A DNA stretch of 64,000 bases, taken from assembly GCA_014655195.1 (NCBI GenBank), contig BNBH01000014.1, positions 1 to 64,000 of the forward strand, read 5' to 3'. The DNA is from Streptomyces cellulosae. GTDB lineage: Bacteria; Actinomycetota; Actinomycetes; Streptomycetales; Streptomycetaceae. The position numbers and the translations under genes were made by a program. This document shows positions 1 through 7,960 of this stretch, one piece after another. Every line of letters starts with the position of its first letter. Positions within the stretch are counted from its first letter, which is position 1. The notes under the pieces were generated by a model that was given only the letters and a program-made list of their open reading frames with translations, made no database searches and was not told where the DNA came from.

Positions 1-105
1 TTCACCGACTGGCTGCACTGGTACAACTACCACCGCCCCCACACCGGCATCGGCGGCCACCCACCAGCCAGCCGCGTCACCAACCTGCCCGGTCAGCACA
101 CCTAG
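1..105 (+). mobile_element. IS481-type transposase, C-terminal fragment (runs off left edge)
   Basis: The first 34 codons, open to the left edge, end in TAG at 103-105. They read as the tail of a DDE integrase-core transposase, with the typical segment WYNYHRPHTGIGGHPPASRV. This pattern is characteristic of IS481/IS3-type elements, and IS481 is the better fit from memory. The catalytic residues would lie to the left of the window. I could not define the terminal inverted repeat: no clear TGT/ACA-bounded end is visible downstream. The frame continues without another stop into the kinase at 199, which suggests that the element inserted into or next to that gene. Confidence 0.8.
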
Positions 106-198
106 AGTGCTCCCGTCCGTCCATCGCCACAGCCCCGGGAACCAGCCATTCACCCACTCGCCTCCCGCATCCTCCGGCTCCCTCCCTCGTGCGGCCCG

Positions 199-756
199 GT
201 GCGGCTCGTCGCCGTCGACGGGCACGCCGGGTCGGGGAAGTCGACGTTCGCCGGGCTGCTGGCCGAGCGGCTCGGCGGCGCCCCGGTGCTGCACCTCGAC
301 GACATCGCCCGCCACGACGAGCTGTTCGACTGGACCACGCGGCTGCACGACGAGGTGATCGGCCCGCTCTCCCGCGGGGAGACCGCGCACTACGCCCCCT
401 ACGACTGGCGCGCCCGCCGCCCCGGACCGCCGCGCCCGCTGCCCGCCGCGCCGGTGGTGCTGGTGGAGGGCGTCGGTGCGGGACGCGCGGCGCTGCGGCC
501 ATATCTGGCGCTGCTGCTGTGGATGGACGTGCCGCGTGAAGAGTCCTGGGCGCGGGGGCGGGCGCGGGACGGCGAGGAGCAGCGGGAGTTCTGGAACAGC
601 TGGGAACGGGCGGAGCGCGCGCACTTCGCGGACGATCCCTCGCGCCCCTTCGCGCGGCTGCTGGTACGGCAGCGACACCAGGGGTACGACGTGGTCCCCG
701 GGCCTGCCGGGACAGGTGAGACACCGTGTGCGATCACGCACGGTGACTGGTCATAG
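199..756 (+). CDS. P-loop nucleoside/nucleotide kinase-like protein, probably 5'-truncated
   Basis: This is a small cytoplasmic ATP-binding protein of the uridine kinase-like P-loop family (185 aa from the GTG at 199). The Walker A motif GHAGSGKST is at residues 8-16, and an LVEGVGAG segment follows near the middle. The substrate is unknown. The reading frame stays open upstream to the transposase stop at 103-105 and encodes LASRILRLPPSCGPVRL before and across the GTG. That looks like genuine family sequence, but it contains no ATG, GTG or TTG. No ribosome binding site precedes 199. I infer that the native start was lost to the insertion sequence, so the gene may be silent or expressed only weakly. 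Confidence 0.75.
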   Translation: MRLVAVDGHAGSGKSTFAGLLAERLGGAPVLHLDDIARHDELFDWTTRLHDEVIGPLSRGETAHYAPYDWRARRPGPPRPLPAAPVVLVEGVGAGRAALRPYLALLLWMDVPREESWARGRARDGEEQREFWNSWERAERAHFADDPSRPFARLLVRQRHQGYDVVPGPAGTGETPCAITHGDWS

Positions 757-817
757 GCGATGTGGTGAACCTGTGAAGAGCGGTCCAGGACAAGTTGCCG
801 CAGTCCCCCAACTCGGC

Positions 818-847
818 TTGACCGAGGGCCCGTACAGGTCTTACGTT
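818..847 (+). promoter_or_regulatory. Housekeeping-type promoter for a candidate small RNA
   Basis: TTGACC at 818-823 and TACGTT at 842-847 are separated by 18 nt, a good match to a vegetative Streptomyces promoter. The predicted start falls near 853-856. No coding sequence with a ribosome binding site follows closely; a strong terminator hairpin comes only about 65 nt later. Confidence 0.5.
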
Positions 848-853
848 CTGAAT

Positions 854-930
854 GTGCGGCCCTACGGGAGCCGCCGGCAGACACGAAGCCCCCGGTTGTT
901 CCCCCGTGATCGGGGGCTTCGTTCTGCCCT
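854..930 (+). ncRNA. Candidate small RNA, about 75 nt
   Basis: The stretch between the promoter at 818-847 and the terminator at 884-921 has no plausible reading frame. It contains a first hairpin, GCGGC at 856-860 pairing with GCCGC at 870-874 across a 9-nt loop. Next come a linker and then the terminator stem. Two hairpins with a promoter at the right distance make a short, stable transcript likely. The family is not recognised and the target is unknown. The ends given here are estimates from promoter and hairpin geometry. Confidence 0.45.
884..921. terminator. Hairpin terminator after the candidate small RNA
   Basis: CGAAGCCCCCG at 884-894 pairs perfectly with CGGGGGCTTCG at 911-921 (11 bp) across a 16-nt loop. 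A T-containing tract follows (TTCTGCCCTTTT). It is nearly symmetrical and could act from either side. The nearest upstream gene ends 128 bp earlier, at 756. Confidence 0.7.
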
Positions 931-1207
931 TTTCACGTTTTCCGGGCGCGCAGCGGCATATGACGATCACCCTCGGTGAGGATCACGTTCCGCGCCCCTC
1001 CCGCGCGCCCCCTTTCCCTCTCCGTTTCACCCGCTCCGCACCCTGCGGACACCGCGCCCCCGCAGGTACGATGCCCTCGGTGCGACCGACGACGAAGCTT
1101 CGCGCACCTTGCAACTCCGGTCCGCGGCACAGCGGTTCGGCCACAGGGCGCCGGCGGCCGAGGGGCCGGCCGGCACACCGACGGGGGCACGGTTTGTGGG
1201 GGACGTG

Positions 1208-3073
1208 ATGGACTTCGGCACGCAGGGCCCGCAGGCCCCGGCCGACCTCGCCTGGCTGCGAGGCGTGGACGCCTACACGATGGGCGCCTATCCGCAGGCG
1301 GAGGAGGAGTTCCGCACCGCCGTACGCATCGACCCGGGAATGGCGGACGGCTGGCTCGGACTGCACGCGCTGCGCGTCGACACGACGACCGCGCTGCTGC
1401 GGATGTTCCGCCACCGCGACCGCTTCGGCGAACAGCGCACCCGGCACCACCGCACCCTCAACTCCTGGTACTGGCTGGGCTGGTGGGTGCAGCCCGTGCT
1501 GGAGACCCCGCGCGACCTGCTGCTCGCCCACGCCTCGCACTGGCTGGACGGCCGGCACGTGCCCGAGCTGGACCGCGCGCTCGCCGGGCTGCCCCCGGTG
1601 GACGCCGACCCGCAGGTGCGCTTCCTGCACGCCTGCCGCGCCTACCTCGTCAAGGACTGGGAGCAGCTGGTCCGGCACACCGATCCGCTCGTCGACGACC
1701 CGCTGCTGGGCATCGAGGCGGGCCTGTTCGGCGGGATGGCGCGAGTGCGCCTGGAGATGTACGGGCAGGCGGAGCCGCTGCTGGCGGCGGCGCTGATGCG
1801 GTGCCGCAGCGAGCAGCCGCAGCGCAAGGAGCTGCGCTACTGGCTGGCGCGCGCCCGTGAGGGCACGGGCCGCAGCGCCGCAGCGCTCCCCCTGTACCGG
1901 GCCGTGCACCGGGTGGACCCGGCCTTCATGGACACCTCCGCCCGGCTCGCGGCGATCGCCGAGGGCGACGGCTACGACGACGACTCCGCGGACCTCGCCG
2001 CGATCACCCTGACCGGTGCCGGGCAGGACAGCGTCGACGGCCCCGACACGCTGGACCCGCTCTTCGGGACGGAGGGCCGCGACCTGCGGCTGTCCGACCC
2101 CGACCCCACCCCTCCCCCGATGCCCTCGTTCGGCGGGTCCGGGGTCCGCGAGCGCTCCGGCGGCTCCGGCCCTGTGCTGCCCCCGGGGCCCACCGACCCG
2201 GCGCTGCTCGAGGAGGCGCTCGCGGAGCTGGAGCGGATGGTCGGGCTCGAACCGGTGAAGCGCCAGGTGAAGGCGCTGTCCGCGCAGTTGAACATGGCGC
2301 GGCTGCGGGCGGGGCAGGGGCTTCCTGTGCAGCCGCCGAAACGGCACTTCGTCTTCTCCGGCCCCTCCGGTACGGGCAAGACCACGGTCGCCCGGATCCT
2401 CGGCCGGGTCTTCTACGCCCTCGGCCTGCTCGGCGGCGACCACCTGGTGGAGGCACAGCGGGCGGACCTGGTGGGCGAGTACCTGGGGCAGACGGCCGTG
2501 AAGGCCAACGAGCTGATCGACTCCGCGCTCGGCGGGGTCCTCTTCGTCGACGAGGCGTACTCCCTGTCGAACTCGGGGTACGGCAAGGGCGACGCGTACG
2601 GCGACGAGGCGCTGCAGGTGCTGCTGAAGCGGGCGGAGGACAACCGCGACCACCTGGTGGTGATCCTCGCCGGCTACCCGGAGGGCATGGACCGGCTGCT
2701 GGCGGCCAACCCGGGGCTGTCGTCCCGGTTCACCACCCGCGTGGACTTCCCGTCGTACCGGCCGCTGGAGCTGACGAGGATCGGCGAGGTGCTGGCCGCG
2801 GAGAACGGCGACGTGTGGGACGAGGAGGCCCTGGACGAGCTGCGTTCCATCGCCGGGCACGTGGTGGACCAGGGCTGGATCGACGAGCTGGGCAACGGCC
2901 GGTTCCTGCGCACCCTGTACGAGAAGAGCTGCGCCTACCGCGACCTGCGGCTGTCCGTCTACCCGGGGCCGCTGTCCCGGGACGACCTGGCGACCCTGCG
3001 GCTGCCGGACCTGATGCAGGCGTACGGGGAGGTGCTGTCGGGGCGGGGCCCGTCGGACCCGTCGGGGCCCTAG
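1208..3073 (+). CDS. AAA+ ATPase of the CbxX/CfxQ (EccA-like) family with N-terminal helical repeats
   Basis: This 621-residue protein has an N-terminal TPR-like half (about residues 1-270), a Pro/Ser/Asp-rich linker, and a C-terminal AAA+ domain. Walker A GPSGTGKTT is at residues 385-393, and Walker B with the LFVDEAYSL segment lies near 444. The layout matches EccA, the cytoplasmic ATPase of type VII secretion, and CbxX-type rubisco activases. No other type VII gene lies nearby, so the role is open. The start at 1208 is chosen for its GGGGGA ribosome binding site; a longer in-frame start exists at 1109. It is monocistronic, converging on the CorC-type pair. Confidence 0.85.
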   Translation: MDFGTQGPQAPADLAWLRGVDAYTMGAYPQAEEEFRTAVRIDPGMADGWLGLHALRVDTTTALLRMFRHRDRFGEQRTRHHRTLNSWYWLGWWVQPVLETPRDLLLAHASHWLDGRHVPELDRALAGLPPVDADPQVRFLHACRAYLVKDWEQLVRHTDPLVDDPLLGIEAGLFGGMARVRLEMYGQAEPLLAAALMRCRSEQPQRKELRYWLARAREGTGRSAAALPLYRAVHRVDPAFMDTSARLAAIAEGDGYDDDSADLAAITLTGAGQDSVDGPDTLDPLFGTEGRDLRLSDPDPTPPPMPSFGGSGVRERSGGSGPVLPPGPTDPALLEEALAELERMVGLEPVKRQVKALSAQLNMARLRAGQGLPVQPPKRHFVFSGPSGTGKTTVARILGRVFYALGLLGGDHLVEAQRADLVGEYLGQTAVKANELIDSALGGVLFVDEAYSLSNSGYGKGDAYGDEALQVLLKRAEDNRDHLVVILAGYPEGMDRLLAANPGLSSRFTTRVDFPSYRPLELTRIGEVLAAENGDVWDEEALDELRSIAGHVVDQGWIDELGNGRFLRTLYEKSCAYRDLRLSVYPGPLSRDDLATLRLPDLMQAYGEVLSGRGPSDPSGP

Positions 3074-3085
3074 GACCCCGACGGG
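3058..3085. terminator. Bidirectional terminator enclosing a stop codon
   Basis: CCCGTCGGGG at 3058-3067 and CCCCGACGGG at 3076-3085 form a perfect 10-bp stem with an 8-nt loop. The loop contains the TAG stop (3071-3073) of the AAA+ gene. It separates this gene from the convergent CorC-type operon, which ends at 3112. Confidence 0.65.
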
Positions 3086-3111
3086 CGTCCCGGCGTACGG
3101 CCGCCTGCGGT

Positions 3112-4188
3112 TCAGGTGGCCATCGCCTCCTCCGGCGCCCCGCTCGCCCGCTGCGGGGTGAGCGTGACCTCCCGGTGGGCTGGGTCGCGCACCTCGCCGA
3201 CCAGCATCTCCAGCACGTCCTCCAGGGCGACCAGGCCCAGCACCTTGCCGGACGCGTCCGCCACCTGCGCCAGATGGGTGGCCGCCCGGCGCATCACCGT
3301 GAGGGCGTCGTCCAGCGGGAGTTCGGGCCGCAGCGTCGTCATCGGGCGCCACAGATGCTGTGGGACGGCACGCTCGGCGTCCTCCAGGTCCAGGACGTCC
3401 TTGACGTGCAGATAGCCCATGAAGGCGCCGCCCTCGGCCGCCACCGGGAAGCGGGAGTAGCCGGTGCGGGCGGTCAGCTCCACGATCTGGCCCGGGGTGA
3501 CCGCCGGGGTGACCGTCACCAGGGACTCGCGGCGCAGCAGGACGTCCGTCACCGGGCGCGAACCCAGCTCCAGGGCGTCCTCCAGACGCTCCGCCTCCTC
3601 CGGGTCGAGCAGCCCGGCCTGGCCGGCGTCCTCCACCAGCCGGTTGAGCTGCTCGCTGGTGAAGACGGCCTCCACCTCGTCCCTGGGCTCCACGCGGAAG
3701 AGCCGCAGGACGCCTTGGGCGCAGGCGCCGAGGGCGACGGTGACCGGCTTGCACAGGCGGGCGAACCACACCAGGCCCGGGCTGAGCCACAGGGCGGCCT
3801 TCCCGGGCGCGGCCATCGCCAGGTTCTTCGGGACCATCTCGCCGATGACGAGGTGGAAGAAGACCACGGCGGCGAGCGCGATGACGTAGCCGAGGGGGTG
3901 GATCACCCCGTGCGGCAGGTGCATCCACGTGAACACCGGCTCGAGCAGCCGGGCGACGGTCGGTTCGGCGACCGCGCCCAGGGTGAGCGAGCAGACGGTG
4001 ATGCCGAACTGGGCGGCCGCCATCATCTGCGGCAGATGCTCCAGTCCGTACAGCACCTGACGGGCGCGGGCGGTGCCGAGCGGTTCGATCTGGCTGCGGC
4101 GAACCGACACCAGGGCGAACTCGGCGCCGACGAAGAAGCCGTTGGCCAGCACCAGCAGTGCGGCGAACAGCAGTTGCAGGACGCTCAT
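3112..4188 (-). CDS. CNNM/CBS-domain membrane protein (CorC/HlyC-type), short form
   Basis: This 358-residue inner-membrane protein is in the CNNM (DUF21) family of putative Mg2+/Co2+ transport or efflux proteins. An N-terminal DUF21 region with three or four membrane segments (LLFAALLVLANGFFVGAEFA at the start) is followed by a CBS pair at about residues 200-320. It ends soon after the CBS pair and lacks the C-terminal CorC/HlyC domain found in its neighbour. Its ATG overlaps the stop of the upstream paralogue by 4 bp, so the two are translated together and may form a heterodimer. Ligand and ion are not visible from sequence. Confidence 0.9.
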   Translation of the reverse strand: MSVLQLLFAALLVLANGFFVGAEFALVSVRRSQIEPLGTARARQVLYGLEHLPQMMAAAQFGITVCSLTLGAVAEPTVARLLEPVFTWMHLPHGVIHPLGYVIALAAVVFFHLVIGEMVPKNLAMAAPGKAALWLSPGLVWFARLCKPVTVALGACAQGVLRLFRVEPRDEVEAVFTSEQLNRLVEDAGQAGLLDPEEAERLEDALELGSRPVTDVLLRRESLVTVTPAVTPGQIVELTARTGYSRFPVAAEGGAFMGYLHVKDVLDLEDAERAVPQHLWRPMTTLRPELPLDDALTVMRRAATHLAQVADASGKVLGLVALEDVLEMLVGEVRDPAHREVTLTPQRASGAPEEAMAT

Positions 4189-5516
4189 CCGGCGGCCTCC
4201 ACGACAGGGACCCGGGCGGTGCGGACCAGGCGGACGCGTTCCGCGCGGTAGTGGCCGACGCGGCGCACCGAAAGCCGCCAGCCCGGCAGTTCCGCGCGGT
4301 CCCCCACGGCCGGGATACGGCCGAGGAGATCGGCGACCAGGCCGGCCACCGTCTCGTAAGGGCCCTCGGGGACCTCGAGGCCTATGCGGCGCAGGATGTC
4401 GACCCGGGCGCCGCCGTCGACGTCCCAGGCCGGGTTGCCGTCCTCCGGCGGGGCCGGGGCGAGTTCGGGCACGTCCTGCCCGTCGTGCTCGTCGCGTACC
4501 TCTCCGACGATCTCCTCGACGATGTCCTCGAGGGTGACGACGCCGGCGGTGCCGCCGTACTCGTCGACGACGACCGCGATGGGCTGCTCGCTGCGCAGCC
4601 GGGTGAGCAGCGGGCGCACCGGCAGCGTCTCGGGGACCAGCAGCGCCGGGCGGGCGATGCGGGTGACCGGGGTGCGCAATCGTTCGTGCGCGGGGACCGC
4701 CAGGGCGTCCTTGAGGTGGACCATGCCGGCGATCTCGTCGATCCGCTCCCGGTAGACGGGGAAGCGGGACAGGCCGGTGGCGCGGGTCAGGTTGACCACG
4801 TCCTCCGCGGTCGCGGACGCCTGGAGGGCGCTGACTTTCACGCGCGGGGTCATGACGTGCTGGGCGGTCAGCTCGCCCAGGGACAGGGTGCGGACGAAGA
4901 GGTCCGCCGTGTCCTGTTCCAGGGCGCCCGCGCGGGCCGAGTGCCGGGCCAGGGAGACCAGTTCGCCGGGGGTGCGCGCGGAGGCGAGCTCCTCGGCGGG
5001 CTCGAAGCCCATGGCGCGCACCAGCCGGTTGGCCACGGCGTTCAGTCCGGCGATGACCGGGCGGAACAGGCGGGCGAAGGCGTGCTGCGGGCCGGCGACG
5101 AAGCGCGCGACCTGCATCGGCCGGGACACCGCCCAGTTCTTCGGCACGAGTTCGCCGATCACCATCTGCACGGCGGACGTGAGCAGCATGCCGATCACCA
5201 CGGACACGCCGGAGACCGCGCCCTCGGGTATGCCGGCGCCGGTGAGCGGGCCGTCCAGCAGCTGGGCGAGGGCCGGTTCGGCGAGCATGCCGACCACCAG
5301 GGAGGTGATGGTGATGCCGAGCTGGGTGCCGGAGAGCTGGAAGGACAGTTCGCGCAGGGACGCGACGACCCGGCGGGCGCGCCGGTCGCCGGCCGCTGCG
5401 GCCTCCTCGGCGTCGGCCCGTTCGACGGTGACCAGGCCGAACTCGGCGGCCACGAAGAAGCCGTTGGCGAGGATCAGCAGAAAGGCGGCTGCGAGGAGCA
5501 GCAGAGGGGTGCTCAT
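4185..5516 (-). CDS. CNNM/CBS-domain membrane protein (CorC/HlyC-type), full-length form
   Basis: This is the 443-residue paralogue and first gene of the pair. It has a DUF21 transmembrane domain (about 1-190), a CBS pair (about 205-335; note the VVVDEYGGTAGVVTLEDI signature), and a C-terminal transporter-associated CorC/HlyC domain (about 355-435). The family is implicated in divalent cation extrusion and homeostasis, but substrate assignment is uncertain. The coupled stop/start with the shorter paralogue points to a two-component assembly. A 255-bp gap upstream should hold its promoter; I saw no confident -10/-35 there. Confidence 0.9.
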   Translation of the reverse strand: MSTPLLLLAAAFLLILANGFFVAAEFGLVTVERADAEEAAAAGDRRARRVVASLRELSFQLSGTQLGITITSLVVGMLAEPALAQLLDGPLTGAGIPEGAVSGVSVVIGMLLTSAVQMVIGELVPKNWAVSRPMQVARFVAGPQHAFARLFRPVIAGLNAVANRLVRAMGFEPAEELASARTPGELVSLARHSARAGALEQDTADLFVRTLSLGELTAQHVMTPRVKVSALQASATAEDVVNLTRATGLSRFPVYRERIDEIAGMVHLKDALAVPAHERLRTPVTRIARPALLVPETLPVRPLLTRLRSEQPIAVVVDEYGGTAGVVTLEDIVEEIVGEVRDEHDGQDVPELAPAPPEDGNPAWDVDGGARVDILRRIGLEVPEGPYETVAGLVADLLGRIPAVGDRAELPGWRLSVRRVGHYRAERVRLVRTARVPVVEAAG

Positions 5517-5666
5517 GGTGCCGCCGCCTCCGCATGGGCGCCCACCGGACGGTGAGCGCTATGACGGCAGGGGGCGGCGCAGGTACTACAGGACGATCCG
5601 TCCATCGCCGGAGAGGGTCACTCCTCGGATAGCTGGGGCCCCTCGGCGCACCGGGCGGGGCGGCAG

Positions 5667-5697
5667 GGGCGGAGGCGCTGTCGGCGCGCCTCCGCCC
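5667..5697 (-). terminator. Terminator of the rib-his operon
   Basis: A perfect 12-bp stem (GGGCGGAGGCGC at 5667-5678 with its complement at 5686-5697) encloses a 7-nt loop. It lies 75 bp beyond the stop of the PH-domain gene, the last gene of the long minus-strand run that starts at the FMN riboswitch. No strong U-tract follows, as is common in Streptomyces. Confidence 0.6.
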
Positions 5698-5771
5698 AAC
5701 AGATTAATCAAGACAAGGGCGACTGCGGCAGGTGCGTTTTTGCCCGTGAGACAACGCCCGGCATGTCCGTG

Positions 5772-6233
5772 TCAGTCGCGGGGCGCCTCGGCCTCGGGTG
5801 CGGAGTGCGCCTCGGCGAGGGCCCGCAGGGCCCGGGCGTCGGCGACCGCGCGCTGCCGGGCGATGCCGGGCTGGATGCCGAGGGCGGGCAGGCTGGTGCC
5901 GTCGCTGAGGTCGAGGAAGACCCAGGGATCACCCGAGCGGAGGTTCACCTGAAGGATCTCCGCCCACTCCAGACGGCGCCGGTTCACGATGTTGACCACC
6001 GTGACGCCGGCCTCGTCGGCGACGATTTTCGGCCGGGCCAGCAGGAACAGCACACCGGCGAGCAGCGCGGCGGTGAACACGAAACTGATCCGCTCCCCCG
6101 GGCCCAGCCCGTCGAGGAGCAGCCCGATCAGGCTGACCACGACGAACAGCGCGACGCCCGCGGTGAGCAGCACGGCGCGGGTGCGGCCGGGCCGGAACGT
6201 GACGGGCAGCTCGGGCAGCTCGGTGCCGGACAT
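5772..6233 (-). CDS. PH-domain membrane protein
   Basis: This is a 153-residue protein. Two hydrophobic segments near residues 18-45 and 50-66 (AVLLTAGVALFVVVSLIGLL is the first) precede a bacterial PH-like domain of about 80 residues containing PKIVADEAGVTVVNI and WAEILQV. Proteins of this type commonly sit behind hisG in Streptomyces, but no function is established that I know of. It starts 19 bp after the hisG stop, so it is co-transcribed with hisE-hisG. It probably acts at the membrane, and no catalytic residues are visible. Confidence 0.85.
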   Translation of the reverse strand: MSGTELPELPVTFRPGRTRAVLLTAGVALFVVVSLIGLLLDGLGPGERISFVFTAALLAGVLFLLARPKIVADEAGVTVVNIVNRRRLEWAEILQVNLRSGDPWVFLDLSDGTSLPALGIQPGIARQRAVADARALRALAEAHSAPEAEAPRD

Positions 6234-6252
6234 GGTGGCTCTCCCCGCCCCG

Positions 6253-7101
6253 TCAGAGACGGCAGGCGTGGATCGCCGTGGTGAGGATGGCGCGGGCCCC
6301 GATGTCGTACAGGTCGTCCATGATCCGCTGCGCCTCCTTGGACGGGACCATCGCCCGGACGGCGACCCAGCCCTCGTTGTGCAGCGGGGAGACGGTCGGG
6401 GACTCCAGGCCGGGGGTCAGCGCGACGGCCTTCTCCAGCTGCTCGACCCGGCAGTCGTAGTCCATCATCACGTACGTGCGGGCGACGAGGACGCCCTGGA
6501 GGCGGCGCAGGAACTGCTGCACCTTGGGGTCCTCGCCGTCGGTGCCGGTACGGCGGATGACGACGGCCTCGGACTGCATGATCGGCTCGCCGACGACCTC
6601 GAGGCCCGCGTTGCGCAGGGAGGTGCCGGTCTCGACGACGTCCGCGATGACCTGGGCGACGCCGAGCTGGATGGCGGTCTCGACCGCGCCGTCGAGGTGG
6701 ACGACGGAGGCGTCGATGCCGTGCTCCGCGAGGTGCGCGGCGACGATGCCCTCGTAGGAGGTGGCGACGGTCTTGCCGGTGAGGTCGGCGGGGCCGGTGA
6801 TCGTGCCGGGCTTGGCCGCGTACCGGAAGGTGGAGCGGGCGAAGCCGAGCGGCAGGATCTCCTCGGCCTGGGCGCCGGAGTCGATCAGCAGGTCACGGCC
6901 GGTGATGCCGATGTCGAGCTGCCCGGAGGCGACGTAGATCGCGATGTCGCGGGGGCGGAGGTAGAAGAACTCGACCTCGTTGACCGGGTCGACGATCCGC
7001 AGCTCCTTGGACTCCCTGCGCTGCTGGTAGCCGGCCTCATGCAGCATCTCCGCCGCAGGTCCTGACAGGGAACCCTTGTTGGGGACGGCGATGCGCAGCA
7101 T
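6253..7101 (-). CDS. hisG: ATP phosphoribosyltransferase (long form)
   Basis: This enzyme catalyses the first step of histidine synthesis, joining ATP and PRPP to give phosphoribosyl-ATP in the cytoplasm. It has 282 residues, the long self-sufficient type with a C-terminal ACT-like regulatory domain (about 210-282) that binds histidine and needs no HisZ partner. Visible family segments are the N-terminal RIAVPNKGSLSGPA, GITGRDLL, and the PRPP-loop-like region around DVVETGTSLRNAGLEV. It lies 46 bp downstream of hisE, so two enzymes that act consecutively are adjacent here, apart from the main his cluster. Expression may partly follow the flavin riboswitch. Confidence 0.97.
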   Translation of the reverse strand: MLRIAVPNKGSLSGPAAEMLHEAGYQQRRESKELRIVDPVNEVEFFYLRPRDIAIYVASGQLDIGITGRDLLIDSGAQAEEILPLGFARSTFRYAAKPGTITGPADLTGKTVATSYEGIVAAHLAEHGIDASVVHLDGAVETAIQLGVAQVIADVVETGTSLRNAGLEVVGEPIMQSEAVVIRRTGTDGEDPKVQQFLRRLQGVLVARTYVMMDYDCRVEQLEKAVALTPGLESPTVSPLHNEGWVAVRAMVPSKEAQRIMDDLYDIGARAILTTAIHACRL

Positions 7102-7147
7102 GAGGTCGGCTTCCTTTGCGTGGAGGGTGGTGCGGTGCGGTGGTGGC

Positions 7148-7420
7148 TTACAGGTGGGCGTAGACGTCGTCGAGGGAGATGCCGCGGGCGACCATCATCA
7201 CCTGGACGTGGTACAGCAGCTGCGAGATCTCCTCGGCGGCCGCCTCCTTGCCCTCGTACTCGGCGGCCATCCAGACCTCGGCGGCCTCTTCGACGACCTT
7301 CTTGCCGATGGCATGGACGCCCTGGTCCACCAGCTCGGCGGTGCGGGAGGTGGCGGGGTCCCCGTGGGCGGCCTTGTGCTGGAGCTCGGTGAAGAGCTCC
7401 TCGAACGTCTTCTTGGACAT
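7148..7420 (-). CDS. hisE: Phosphoribosyl-ATP pyrophosphatase
   Basis: HisE hydrolyses phosphoribosyl-ATP to phosphoribosyl-AMP and pyrophosphate, the second step of histidine synthesis. At 90 residues it is a typical stand-alone HisE of the MazG-like all-alpha fold. The metal-binding signature KKVVEEAAEVWMAA and the downstream EEISQLLYHV helix are present. It starts 34 bp after the ribH stop and precedes hisG by 46 bp. HisI is not fused to it and is not in this window. Confidence 0.96.
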   Translation of the reverse strand: MSKKTFEELFTELQHKAAHGDPATSRTAELVDQGVHAIGKKVVEEAAEVWMAAEYEGKEAAAEEISQLLYHVQVMMVARGISLDDVYAHL

Positions 7421-7454
7421 GGTGGTCCTTACCCTACGCGGTGACGGGGACTGC

Positions 7455-7940
7455 TCACCGCCAGGGTTCGGACACCGAGCGCAGGCAGGCGGCGGTGGCG
7501 ACGGCCGCGGTGACCGCCTCGTGCCCCTTGTCCTCGCGGGAGCCGGGCAGTCCGGCGCGGTCGAGGGCCTGCTGTTCGTCGTCGCACGTGAGGAGGCCGA
7601 AGCCGACGGGGACACCGGTGTCGACGGACACCTGGGTGAGCCCCTGGGTGACGCCCTGGCACACGTAGTCGAAGTGGGGCGTGCCGCCGCGGATGACGAC
7701 GCCGAGGGCGACGATCGCGTCGTAGCCCCGGCCGGCCAGGACCTTGGCGACGACGGGCAGTTCCCAGCTGCCGGGGACCCTCAGCAGGGTCGGCTCGTCG
7801 ATGCCGAGGTCGTGCAGGGCGCGCAGGGCGCCGTCCACCAGTCCGTCCATCACCTTCTCGTGCCACTGTGCCGCGACGACGGCGACCCGCAGATCACCCA
7901 CATTGCGTACCGTCAGCTCCGGTGCACCCTTGCCGCTCAC
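7455..7940 (-). CDS. ribH: 6,7-dimethyl-8-ribityllumazine synthase
   Basis: This enzyme condenses 3,4-dihydroxy-2-butanone 4-phosphate (from RibBA) with the ribityl-pyrimidine to form lumazine, the substrate of RibE. It has 161 residues, normal for the family, which usually assembles into pentamers or 60-mers. Recognisable segments are VPGSWELPV, ALGVVIRGGTPHFDYV with the active-site His, and the GVPVGFGLLT strand. It follows ribBA by 20 bp. RibD, which makes the pyrimidine partner, is not in this cluster. Confidence 0.97.
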   Translation of the reverse strand: MSGKGAPELTVRNVGDLRVAVVAAQWHEKVMDGLVDGALRALHDLGIDEPTLLRVPGSWELPVVAKVLAGRGYDAIVALGVVIRGGTPHFDYVCQGVTQGLTQVSVDTGVPVGFGLLTCDDEQQALDRAGLPGSREDKGHEAVTAAVATAACLRSVSEPWR

Positions 7941-7960
7941 GTCTCTCCTCGTGGTTCTTG

